Part shown: piece by piece, positions 1 through 6,696 of the stretch | Numbering within the stretch: the stretch's first letter is position 1 | How the letters are laid out: each line of letters opens with the position of its first letter | From: Burkholderiales bacterium | Lineage (GTDB): Bacteria > Pseudomonadota > Gammaproteobacteria > Burkholderiales > SG8-41 | Direction: 5' to 3' | Assembly (NCBI GenBank): GCA_005800795.1 | Contig: SYEN01000038.1 | Span: 1 to 12,945, forward strand | DNA length: 12,945 nucleotides | Notes under the pieces: generated by a model | What the model saw: the letters and a program-made list of their open reading frames with translations, nothing else | Databases searched by the model: none | Told to the model about the DNA's origin: nothing | Translations under genes and position numbers: made by a program

Positions 1-641
1 AACTCGGCGGCACCGATCAAAAATTCAATCTGCTGATGGGCCGCGAACTGCAAAAACAGTACGGCCAGCCGTCGCAGTGCATCCTCACAATGCCGTTGCT
101 CGAAGGGCTGGATGGCGTCAATAAAATGTCCAAGTCGCTGGGCAATTATGTCGGCATCAACGAGCCGCCGAATGAGATTTTCGGCAAGCTGATGAGCATC
201 TCGGATAACCTGATGTGGCGTTACATCGAGTTGTTGTCGTTCCAGTCGCTCGCAGAAATAAATCAATTAAAACAACAAGTTAAAGAAGGCGCCAATCCGC
301 GCAATATCAAGGTGAAATTCGCGCAGGAAATCATCGCCCGCTTTCACAGCCCGGCTGCGGCCGATGCGGCGTTAGCCGACTTTGAAGCGCGCTTCAAAAA
401 AGGCGAAGTGCCCGACGACATCCCCGAAGTGAAACTCGCCGCGCCCGACGGATTGCCCATCACGCAAGTGCTAAAACAAGCGGGCCTCACCCCCAGCACC
501 ACCGAGGCAGCCCGCATGATCGAACAAGGCGGCGTTAAAATCGATGGCGAGAAAGTCAGCGATAAGTCATTGAAGCTGATGCCCTGTGTGTATGTCATGC
601 AAGTCGGCAAGCGCAAGTTTGCGCGGGTGACGTTGAAGTGA
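1..641 (+). CDS. tyrS: Tyrosyl-tRNA synthetase, C-terminal part (5' end outside window)
   Basis: The enzyme charges tRNA-Tyr with tyrosine using ATP in the cytoplasm. The reading frame is open from base 3 and ends with TGA at 639-641, so only the later part of the protein is present. The visible part starts with the LGGTDQKFNLLMGREL segment of the tyrosine-binding Rossmann domain. It then shows the class I signature KMSKS (bases 123-137, in VNKMSKSLGN) and the helical anticodon-binding stretch. It ends in an S4-type RNA-binding domain (about 55 residues, around LPITQVLKQAGL...GGVKIDG). The GGTDQ and LLMGREL wording fits the TyrRS group common in Betaproteobacteria rather than the E. coli type; that is a judgement from memory. 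The gene ends 11 bases before the tip of a decayed insertion sequence, so any native terminator has been displaced or lost. Confidence 0.97.
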   Translation, partial: LGGTDQKFNLLMGRELQKQYGQPSQCILTMPLLEGLDGVNKMSKSLGNYVGINEPPNEIFGKLMSISDNLMWRYIELLSFQSLAEINQLKQQVKEGANPRNIKVKFAQEIIARFHSPAAADAALADFEARFKKGEVPDDIPEVKLAAPDGLPITQVLKQAGLTPSTTEAARMIEQGGVKIDGEKVSDKSLKLMPCVYVMQVGKRKFARVTLK

Positions 642-652
642 TGACTTGGTGG

Positions 653-680
653 TGAACCGGCCCGGCTTTAGAGCAGGCTG
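653..680 (+). repeat. IS terminal inverted repeat (orfB end)
   Basis: The repeat begins TGAACCGGCCCGG. It matches the repeat at 1948-1975 (read on the minus strand) at 18 of 28 positions by eye, including the first six bases and a shared AGGCT block near the inner end. It overlaps the orfB stop codon (668-670), as expected for the right end of an IS3-family element. Confidence 0.75.
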
Positions 681-1568
681 TTTTGTTTAAGCGGAAACGA
701 CTTCACTTGGACTCTGTGCTTTGCTGCGATAGTAGTTTGCCTCAGCTTCGGCGGCGGTATATAGCTCGAGGCGCCATGCAGCCGGCGCGCATTGAACCAT
801 GCCATCCATTCCAGGGTCGCCAATTCGACTGCTGCCCCGGTCTTCCAACGGCCTCGGTGATGGATCAGTTTGGCCTTGTGTAGTCCGTTGACCGTTTCTG
901 CCAGCACATTTTCGCAGCTGTCGCCTTTGCTGCCCGCCGATGGCGCGATGCCCGCTTCCGTCGGCTCTTCGGTATAGCGGATCGAGACGTGCTGAGAGCC
1001 AAGGCTACTTTGGTGGATCAAGCCCCCATGGTGCTCCAATTGCCGGGGCATAAGGGTTTGCTCCTGGGTGTCGATTTCGAAGTTGGGTTACATTGAGCTG
1101 TTCACCTGTCTGCCCACTCTACGCCGTGCGAACACGTCGATCACTAAGGCGCAAATACTGCGAGCTTTGCCAAGTTGAGGGGTAGCTGAAATCCGAAATC
1201 CTTAGCTGGTTGGGCCGTTCAGCCTTGCGTTGGTGGTTGGCGCGACTTGGCGGGCAAGGCCCAGCAGGATTGACGACCGTGGTGCGCACAACTTTGGCGC
1301 ACCGGGCTTCCTGCAGCGCCAGACGACGCGTCTACCGCTCCACCGTCCAGCGGGTGAAGGTCAGACCTGCAACGCTCATCTGATGTCATATCTTGCTGGC
1401 CTCATGGACCTTCAGGTTCGCTTCCCAAACGCGGCGAATGTCGTGCGCGAGCGTTTCGCTCCTCTTGGCACGCGCACATTGCGGGCCCCGATAGCGCTTT
1501 TCAGTGCCATATTGCCGGTAGCCCGACAGGGCAATCTGCAGCAAATTGTAGATCAGCTCAACGCCTTA
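668..1568 (-). pseudogene. IS3-family orfB remnant (DDE transposase)
   Basis: The integrase-type transposase can be followed in the minus strand. The early part (GVELIYNLLQIALSGYR, then RRVWEANLKV) and the start of the catalytic core (AERPNQLRISDFSYPSTW) lie in the orfA frame. Sequence then continues in another frame with ALVIDVFARR and EQTLMPRQLEHHGGLIH. The last 127 residues are open from 1051 to the TAA at 668-670 and contain SIRYTEEPTEAGIAPS, NVLAETVNGL and LATLEWMAWFN. Stops are at 1566-1568, 1386-1388, 1332-1334 and 1119-1121 in the first frame, and 1088-1090 in the second. The first catalytic Asp (SDFSY) and the Glu (LAE) are kept. The second Asp is lost: the usual HHSDRGSQ block reads HQSSLGSQ. 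Confidence 0.85.
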
Positions 1569-1925
1569 GGAATCCCAGTGTTTGTCCGAAGACGCCCAAT
1601 CACGTGCAGCGGCGGCCGAGCTTCGAATAGGTAAAAACGCCTTTGTCAACTTCAGAATTTCATCGGCGCGGCACAGTTTCTTGTGCTCCTGATCATGCGC
1701 CTTGATCCGTGTTCGTTCTTCGCCGGAATCAATATCGTATATGCTATTGTCGAACTCGCGCTTGCGTACTCACTCCAACAGCGTCGGCGGCGCGCAGCCT
1801 TTCTCGCTCGCAACTGATTCAACTGCCGGCCAAAATGATAAGCAATTGTTACGGCCCTCCACCATGCGCACCACTCGGCCCTTGACTTCCGATAAAGGTT
1901 TCTTCGCTTTGTCTGTCTAGTCCAT
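1569..1925 (-). pseudogene. IS3-family orfA remnant (helix-turn-helix transposase subunit)
   Basis: The minus-strand frame starting at ATG 1925 reads M-D-stop and then a clear OrfA-like protein. It has a KPLSEVKGRVVRMV opening, an HTH segment (PAVESVASEKGC, PPTLLE), a stop where OrfA proteins have the Trp of LxxWVR, and the leucine-zipper part (RIKAHDQEHKKLCRADEIL). Stops are at 1917-1919 (TAG) and 1770-1772 (TGA). In an intact element orfA and orfB lie in different frames and are joined by programmed -1 frameshifting. Here the orfB-like sequence follows in the same frame, so an indel near the junction is likely. The boundary with orfB is therefore approximate. The gene cannot make an intact protein. 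Confidence 0.82.
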
Positions 1926-1947
1926 GTCTCAATTCTCTCAAGAACTA

Positions 1948-1975
1948 GAGCCTCCACCATTCCCGAGGAGGTTCA
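1948..1975 (-). repeat. IS terminal inverted repeat (orfA end)
   Basis: Read on the minus strand it begins TGAACCTCCTCGGG and includes GGTGGAGGCT. It is the partner of the repeat at 653-680. It lies just upstream of the orfA start at 1925, where the left end and promoter region of the element should be. Confidence 0.75.
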
Positions 1976-2137
1976 ATCGTTGTTGCGCTTGGCAGCTTGG
2001 TTAAGCACTTTGGCGAGAACGCCACAGAGATCGGCAAGGTCGGACACATCAAGCCCCGGCGACCAAGGATGATAGGAATGGGGTTGGCTACTTGCTGTAT
2101 CGGGGATGGTATTTTCAGCATCGTTTACGATTTTTAA
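1976..2137 (+). pseudogene. Possible C-terminal fossil of a thiolase-like gene
   Basis: An open frame of 53 codons runs from the IS edge to TAA at 2135-2137. Its last 20 residues (GMGLATCCIGDGIFSIVYDF) resemble the thiolase C-terminal motif, usually GLATxCIGGGxG, which holds the catalytic Cys and the Gly-rich turn. The preceding 30 residues do not match the usual thiolase segment before this motif, and the third Gly of the turn is Asp. If real, this is a broken remnant next to the insertion sequence. Chance similarity cannot be excluded. Confidence 0.25.
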
Positions 2138-2150
2138 AAATTCTTAAACA

Positions 2151-2576
2151 TCATATATCCGCTTTCAGCCCCGCAGCCTCCACCCCTTTCGCCGCGCATT
2201 CCTCATCTTCGTCCCCGCTCGCACCGCTAATACCTGCAGCACCCAAAATTGTGCCGCTGGCGTCGCGGATCAGCACCGCGCCTTGTTGCGGCAAGAACCT
2301 GCCTTGTGCGGTGGCGGCAAGCGTCAGGAAGAAATTCTGGTTGCTCTTGGCGCGCTCGGCGAGCTTACGGCTGGAGCAGCTCATCGCCACTGCGCCCCAC
2401 GCCTTGCCCAGCGCCACGTCGTAGCGAAACATGCTGGCGCCATCTTCGCGCTGTGCAGCCTTTAGGTCCCCGGCTTCATCGAGGACAACGATGGTGAGTT
2501 TGGCGTAGTTTTTCGCGCGCGCGTGTTCAAGGGCTTTATCGCAAATGATGTTGGCTTGCTTGAGGGTAAGGGGCAT
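2151..2576 (-). CDS. GlcG/HbpS-like (DUF336) protein
   Basis: A protein of 141 residues from ATG 2576 to TGA at 2151. The start is chosen because GGAG (minus strand of 2583-2586) lies six bases before this ATG; an upstream in-frame TTG at 2588 overlaps that site. It carries the landmarks of the GlcG/HbpS family: IVVLDEAGDLKAAQREDGA (residues about 28-46), a KAWGAVAMSCSSR helix, GRFLPQQGAVLIRD, then the turn ILGAAGISGASGDEDEECA and a C-terminal helix. No signal peptide is visible. HbpS of Streptomyces binds heme; for most members, including GlcG, the role is unknown. It is transcribed divergently from the PQQ-dependent dehydrogenase 160 bases away, an arrangement that suggests co-regulation or a supporting role, but the function here is inference. 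Confidence 0.88.
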   Translation of the reverse strand: MPLTLKQANIICDKALEHARAKNYAKLTIVVLDEAGDLKAAQREDGASMFRYDVALGKAWGAVAMSCSSRKLAERAKSNQNFFLTLAATAQGRFLPQQGAVLIRDASGTILGAAGISGASGDEDEECAAKGVEAAGLKADI

Positions 2577-2735
2577 GGGGGTCTCCAACGGGTTTTTGAG
2601 GAATGAAAATCAGCAAGGCGACTATATCAAACCGTCTCTGCCCCGTACGCCACCCATTTCGCATGGTGCAAACCCTGCTGGATTCATGCGGGGGGCAGGC
2701 ATAGAATGGTGTTACATCTATAAGGGAGGAGTGTC

Positions 2736-4421
2736 ATGAACCGTTACGCCATCATTGCCGCCGCCGTGTGTTTGGGCCTGACCCAAGTGACGGGGCCAGC
2801 AAACGCGCAGACCACTGAAGAACTCATCAACGCAGGCAAGAACACCGACAACGTGCCGGTGCAGGGCATGGGATATCACTTGCGCAACTACAGCCCGTTG
2901 AATCAAATCAACAAATCGACTGTAAAGCGTCTGGTGCCGGTATGGGCGATCAGTCTGCAAAACAACCACGGCGAAACCGCGCAGTCCACCATTTACAACG
3001 GCGTGATGTATGTAATCAACGCCACGCAAACCTTCGCCATTGATGTGGCTACGGGTCAGCAACTCTGGCGCACGGAAGCCACGTGGGCGCCGGATGCTGC
3101 GGCCAAAGCCTGCTGCGGCGTCACGGCACGCGGCACGGCCACCATCTACAACGGCAAGCTGTATCGCGTGACGCTCGACAATCACGTGCTCGCGCTCGAC
3201 ATGAAAACCGGCAAGGAGGTGTGGAAGCAGAAGTTCGCCGACCACAAGGAGGGCTACACCGCCACCGCCGCGCCGGTCATTGCCAACGGCGTCCTGATCA
3301 CCGGCATGGCTGGTGGCGAATTCACCACACGCGGTTTCCTGAACGGCTGGGATCCGGAGACCGGCAAGCACTTGTGGCGCACCTACACCGTGCCCGCGCC
3401 CGGCGAGCCGGGGTCGGAAACCTGGCCCAAGGATGACACCTGGAAAACCGGTGGTGCGCCAACCTGGCGCAGCGGCGCGTACGATCCTGAACTCGATCTG
3501 ATTTACTGGGGTACTGGCAACCCCGCGCCGTGGACGCCACAAAGCCGCAATGGCATGGACGCACTCTACGCCAGTTCGCTGCTAGCGATACGTCCGAAGA
3601 CCGGGCAACTGGTGTGGCATTACCAGTACACACCGAACGATGTATGGGACGTCGATGCCAACGACGAGCCGGTGCTGGCCGACATCATGTTTGAAGGCAA
3701 GCCACGCAAGGTGCTGTTCCAGATGAACAAGAGCGGCTTTGGCTACACCATCGATCGCACCAACGGCCAACTGCTCGCCGCGCACCCATTTACGCGCGTG
3801 AACTGGGCCACGCATATCGATCTGAAGACCGGCCGGCCCGTCATCAATCAGGAGATCTACGACAAAATCGCCAAGGGTGAGGAAGTACAAATCTATCCGC
3901 AACGCGGCGTAAATTCAGTGCCGGTGGCCTACAACCCAATGAAGGGGCTCATCTACACTAGCTCATGGAATATTCCGCGCCAGTTTCGCGTTGAGCTGCC
4001 GCCGAAGCCACAGGTGATGGGCCAGCGCTCCACCGGCGTGATCTCACGCGCTTATGTGCCCAAGCCCGGCGAAGTGGTCGGCCATCACATCGCATTTGAT
4101 CCGTTGACGGGCAAGAAGAAGTGGGAAATTCCGCTGGTGGATCGCGCCAACTCAGCGGGCATGCTGGTGACCGGCGGCGGACTGCTATTCACGGGTGACG
4201 TTAACGGCAAGGTCATCGCGCTCGACGAAGACACCGGCAAGACCTTGTGGGAATTCCAGGCGAGCAGCGGCATCAACGCCACCGCGGTGACCTATACGCA
4301 CAAGGGCCGACAATACGTGAGCATTGCGTCAGGCCTAGGCGGCAATTCGGCGCGCACAATGTCACGCGGCAAGGTGCCGCTGGGCGGGACGATGTGGACG
4401 TTTGCGCTGATGCCTGAGTAG
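2736..4421 (+). CDS. PQQ-dependent methanol/ethanol-type dehydrogenase, periplasmic
   Basis: A 561-residue quinoprotein with a signal peptide (cleavage likely after residue 24, PANA/QT), so it works in the periplasm, passing electrons from alcohol oxidation to a cytochrome c. An SD GGGAGG lies 7 bases before the ATG. The eight-bladed beta-propeller landmarks are in order: vicinal cysteines C126-C127 (KACCG) that form the disulfide over PQQ; GGEFTTRGFLNGWD (193-206); TGGAPTW (238-244); YWGTGNPAPW (257-266) with metal-ligand Asn; NDVWDVD (301-307) with the presumed catalytic base D305 and a second Asp D307; and GGLLFTGDVNGKVIALDEDTG (481-501). No C-terminal heme c domain (no CxxCH) is present, so it is the soluble single-domain type. 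D305-x-D307 resembles the Asp-x-Asp pattern of lanthanide enzymes (XoxF, PedH). No cytochrome or PQQ synthesis gene is in the window. The substrate cannot be assigned. Confidence 0.93.
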   Translation: MNRYAIIAAAVCLGLTQVTGPANAQTTEELINAGKNTDNVPVQGMGYHLRNYSPLNQINKSTVKRLVPVWAISLQNNHGETAQSTIYNGVMYVINATQTFAIDVATGQQLWRTEATWAPDAAAKACCGVTARGTATIYNGKLYRVTLDNHVLALDMKTGKEVWKQKFADHKEGYTATAAPVIANGVLITGMAGGEFTTRGFLNGWDPETGKHLWRTYTVPAPGEPGSETWPKDDTWKTGGAPTWRSGAYDPELDLIYWGTGNPAPWTPQSRNGMDALYASSLLAIRPKTGQLVWHYQYTPNDVWDVDANDEPVLADIMFEGKPRKVLFQMNKSGFGYTIDRTNGQLLAAHPFTRVNWATHIDLKTGRPVINQEIYDKIAKGEEVQIYPQRGVNSVPVAYNPMKGLIYTSSWNIPRQFRVELPPKPQVMGQRSTGVISRAYVPKPGEVVGHHIAFDPLTGKKKWEIPLVDRANSAGMLVTGGGLLFTGDVNGKVIALDEDTGKTLWEFQASSGINATAVTYTHKGRQYVSIASGLGGNSARTMSRGKVPLGGTMWTFALMPE

Positions 4422-4442
4422 GCGTGACACGCGAAATGGGAA

Positions 4443-4553
4443 ATGTTAAAAGTAGCGCGCGAATGGGTCAATCCCAACAGAGTCTTTGAGGTGCAAGCCG
4501 GACCCGTGCTCGCATTATTGCTCAAGGCCATCGTGAAAAATTGCGTAAAATAA
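4443..4553 (+). CDS. Possible 36-residue small ORF or gene fragment
   Basis: ATG at 4443 opens a frame reading MLKVAREWVNPNRVFEVQAG, then a Leu-rich stretch (PVLALLLKAIV) ending at TAA 4551-4553. It fills the gap between the dehydrogenase and Bug protein 1, and its stop lies five bases before the preferred ATG of that gene, a spacing compatible with translational coupling. The upstream GGGA is a weak ribosome site. No family is recognised. It may be a leader peptide, a remnant of a lost gene, or chance. Confidence 0.22.
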   Translation: MLKVAREWVNPNRVFEVQAGPVLALLLKAIVKNCVK

Positions 4554-4558
4554 ACCTC

Positions 4559-5548
4559 ATGAAAATCACAAAATTGCCGGGCTGGTGCCGTCTGGTATCG
4601 GCAGCAGCGTTAAGTACGGCAAGTGTCATGCCCACGCCCGCCTTTGCAGCCGACTATCCGGAAAAAGCCGTGCGCATGATTGTGCCATTTCCGCCAGGCG
4701 GCGGTACCGATGCGTTGGCGCGCATACTCGCCGGCAAACTCACGGAGACCTGGAATCAGCAAGTCATCATCGACAATCGCGGCGGCGCGCAAGGCAGTCT
4801 TGGCACCGCGGTCGGCGCCAAGGCGGCTGCCGACGGCTACACCATTACGATGGGACACTCCGGCGCGCTGGTGATCAATCCGCACATGTACAACAACACA
4901 GGCTACGACACATTGAAAGATTTCGTGCCCATCACGCGTGGCACGGAGATGCCCTACGTGCTGGTGGTACATCCTTCCGTGCCGGCCAAATCGATGAACG
5001 AGCTCGCGCAACTGGCAAGAGCGCATCCGGGCAGACTCACATTCGCCTCGACTTCCGCCGGCCCGCAACTGATGGGTGAATTGTTTCGTCTGACCACCAA
5101 AACCCAAATGGTTCATGTGCCTTACAAGGGTGCCGGGCCTGCGGTAATTGATCTTTTGGGCGGTCACGTGGGCATCATGTTCACGGTGCCCACGTCGGTA
5201 AACCCGCATATCCGTAGCGGCAAGTTGCGCGCGCTGTCGGTGTCGGGCAGCAGACGCGAGGATAGCCTGCCCGATGTGCCCACATTGATCGAAGCCGGCT
5301 TCCGGGATTTCGGTGACGCACGCGAATGGTATGGCTTTGTCGCGCCCACCGGCACGCCCGCCGATGTCATCAACCGGCTGAACGCTGCGCTGGGCCGGGC
5401 TCTGTCGGCGCCTGACGTGGCCAAGCGCCTGCAACCGCTGGCACAAAAACCCGTGCCCAGCACGGCGGCGGAGTTTGGCGACTATATCCGGGCACAGTAT
5501 GTGTCGTGGGGCAAGGCGGTCAAGTCCACCGGAGCGAGAGCCGAATAA
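4559..5548 (+). CDS. Tripartite tricarboxylate transporter substrate-binding protein (Bug family), no. 1
   Basis: A 329-residue periplasmic solute-binding protein of the Bug/TctC type, which captures carboxylates and similar small acids and hands them to a TctA/TctB membrane pair. The signal peptide covers residues 1-30 (PTPAFA/AD). Then come the family marks YPEKAVRMIVPFPPGGGTD (33-51), the QQVIIDNRGGAQGSLG segment (67-82), DGYTI, VPYKGAGPA (188-195), LLGGHVGIMF, and the SLPDVPTLIEAGF block (237-248). An in-frame TTG at 4541 would add six residues; the ATG gives a cleaner signal peptide, though neither has a strong ribosome site. No TctA or TctB gene is in the window, so this is an orphan binding protein, as is usual in Bordetella and Cupriavidus. 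The ligand is unknown. Confidence 0.92.
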   Translation: MKITKLPGWCRLVSAAALSTASVMPTPAFAADYPEKAVRMIVPFPPGGGTDALARILAGKLTETWNQQVIIDNRGGAQGSLGTAVGAKAAADGYTITMGHSGALVINPHMYNNTGYDTLKDFVPITRGTEMPYVLVVHPSVPAKSMNELAQLARAHPGRLTFASTSAGPQLMGELFRLTTKTQMVHVPYKGAGPAVIDLLGGHVGIMFTVPTSVNPHIRSGKLRALSVSGSRREDSLPDVPTLIEAGFRDFGDAREWYGFVAPTGTPADVINRLNAALGRALSAPDVAKRLQPLAQKPVPSTAAEFGDYIRAQYVSWGKAVKSTGARAE

Positions 5549-5725
5549 AAAAATGGCCAAATAACGATTAGGCTAGGGTAACCTACCGGCGAACAGGAGT
5601 TAAGCATTACAATGGGCCGGTCGTTAATGGTATTACCCCCGTCCCCTGAAACCTCACGATCCAGCGGCCGCGGCACCAAGGCAATGGGCAATCGTGCGAG
5701 ATTACTTGAGACAGAGATTGCAAAC

Positions 5726-6148
5726 ATGGCAGACGAAAAGATTCCCGGCAGGACATTATTGATCCGGTCACGCATGGCGCCCGGTTATCAACTGACCGAA
5801 ATGGGCCGCAAGGATCTCCCGCATTTTTTCACCGACTGGTTTCCGCGTGCGGTGTATTTTGATTTGACCGATGACACCGTCAGCGTTGAAGCCACTGCAC
5901 GCAAGGATTACCTGAGCAACAAGAGCGTGTTGGGTGTGGTGTTCAAGCGCGCCGACGGTACCGTCATCAAGAACGCGGAATACTCGCAGGATCGCCTGAT
6001 CGGCAAGGTTTGCGAGTTTTACGACCGGGACAGTTCACACTACCAGGGCAACGTCGATGGCTTCGATCAACGCGTCGTGAATTACTCGTTAACACCCATC
6101 GTCAAATTCGGCGCGACCATGCGCCTGAACATACCGCCGAAGACATAG
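5726..6148 (+). CDS. Hypothetical protein, 140 residues
   Basis: No family is recognised. The frame is open from 5612, but the first 38 codons look non-coding (runs of TTA, GTA and AGA, and a Ser/Pro/Arg-rich translation), so the ATG at 5726 (MADEKIPGR) is preferred. ATGs at 5612 and 5684 remain possible, and none has a strong ribosome site. The protein is soluble in appearance, with no signal peptide or membrane segment. It is rich in aromatic and acidic residues (HFFTDWFPRAVYFDLTDD, CEFYDRDSSHY) and has alternating hydrophobic stretches that suggest a beta-rich fold. One Cys is present. It follows Bug protein 1 after 177 bases and is convergent with the Rieske oxygenase genes across a hairpin. 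Confidence 0.6.
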   Translation: MADEKIPGRTLLIRSRMAPGYQLTEMGRKDLPHFFTDWFPRAVYFDLTDDTVSVEATARKDYLSNKSVLGVVFKRADGTVIKNAEYSQDRLIGKVCEFYDRDSSHYQGNVDGFDQRVVNYSLTPIVKFGATMRLNIPPKT

Positions 6149-6183
6149 AACTTCATTCATAAGTATTTGATTTAATTAAATTT

Positions 6184-6208
6184 TTGTAAGGCGGTTTTTG
6201 CCTTACAA
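6184..6208. terminator. Hairpin between convergent genes, possible bidirectional terminator
   Basis: Perfect 9-bp inverted repeat TTGTAAGGC / GCCTTACAA with a 7-base loop GGTTTTT. It lies between the hypothetical gene (ending 6148) and the oxygenase beta gene, and contains the latter's stop codon (TAA, minus strand of 6203-6205). There is no clean T-run directly after the stem in either direction: the minus strand continues AAATTTAATT and the plus strand CGG. Efficient intrinsic termination is therefore uncertain; it may act mainly as an RNA-stabilising 3' structure. Confidence 0.5.
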
Positions 6209-6679
6209 CGGAATCGCGAGCAGCGTATCCACGCGCCGGCTGTCGAGTATCACTAGCCGCTCCTCAAATTGCGCCTGCCCGTTCTCGCCGGCAAGGTGGA
6301 TGCGGTCGATGCAGCGGCCGCTGGCGAACAGCGTAGCCTCACCGCTGTGCATGATGCGTACCACCTGAAATGACGACACCGCGCGCACGGTTTGCATGTC
6401 GATGCGCTCCACCAGCACGGCGGAAAACACATGCCGGTAGCGCTGCGCCTCATACACATTGGCGTGGCGCAGCGCATTCACCCGATCGCGCAGCATGGCG
6501 CGCGAATCCGCATGCACCAGCGACAGCGGCAGCCCGCGCTCATGGTTTTCGGCGGTGGTGATGTGATAGCGTGCGCCTTCCACAAAAAAATCCGGCCACG
6601 CTTCGAGCTGATCGTCGTCGATGGCGTGCGTGTAGCGTGCAAGCAGGTTTTCGACGGTGAGCTGAAGTGCGATGTCCAT
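6203..6679 (-). CDS. Aromatic ring-hydroxylating dioxygenase, beta (small) subunit
   Basis: A 158-residue protein of the SnoaL-like cone fold used as the structural small subunit of Rieske oxygenases, which form alpha3beta3 hexamers in the cytoplasm. Visible family features are the opening VENLLARYTHAIDDDQLEAW, then FFVEGARYHITTAENHERGLP, the middle RDRVNALRHANVYEAQRYRHVFS (residues about 65-87), and the end FEERLVILDSRRVDTLLAIPL. Length is normal for the family. The ATG at 6679 is chosen over a GTG at 6730 that would overlap the alpha gene; no good SD is seen at either. It starts 17 bases after the alpha stop, so the two are an operon. Confidence 0.85.
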   Translation of the reverse strand: MDIALQLTVENLLARYTHAIDDDQLEAWPDFFVEGARYHITTAENHERGLPLSLVHADSRAMLRDRVNALRHANVYEAQRYRHVFSAVLVERIDMQTVRAVSSFQVVRIMHSGEATLFASGRCIDRIHLAGENGQAQFEERLVILDSRRVDTLLAIPL

Positions 6680-6696
6680 GTTCGTACGCCGGTCTG

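Larger units (their letters stand above)
653..1975 (-). mobile_element. Decayed IS3-family insertion sequence
   Basis: This is a 1323-bp element, read on the minus strand, bounded by related terminal repeats that both begin TGAACC. Inside, in the right order for an IS3-family element, lie an orfA remnant (1569-1925) and an orfB remnant (668-1568). The orfB integrase core is recognisable by its DDE-region landmarks. At least six in-frame stops, a frameshift and the loss of one catalytic Asp make it inactive. The three bases outside each end (TGG on the left, ATC on the right) do not form a target duplication, which fits an old insertion or later rearrangement. It sits 11 bases after the tyrS stop. 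The family call is firm; the exact subgroup is not assigned. Confidence 0.88.

Noticed and set aside
1230..1634. Plus-strand frame of 134 codons in the IS region
   Set aside because: It lies antisense to the orfB and orfA remnants, which align with IS3-family proteins on the minus strand; no family match on the plus strand.
1652..1960. Minus-strand frame of 102 codons across orfA
   Set aside because: It is a shifted frame of the orfA remnant; the recognisable OrfA sequence is in the neighbouring frame with two stops.
650..1978. Target-site duplication around the IS
   Set aside because: The three bases outside each end (TGG and ATC) differ, so no duplication can be claimed.
2718..3542. Long minus-strand frame (274 codons) inside the PQQ dehydrogenase
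   Set aside because: Antisense shadow in GC-rich coding DNA; the plus strand carries clear quinoprotein motifs throughout.
4610..5560. Minus-strand frame of 316 codons inside Bug protein 1
   Set aside because: Antisense shadow; His/Arg-rich translation with no recognisable domain, while the plus strand is a complete Bug protein.
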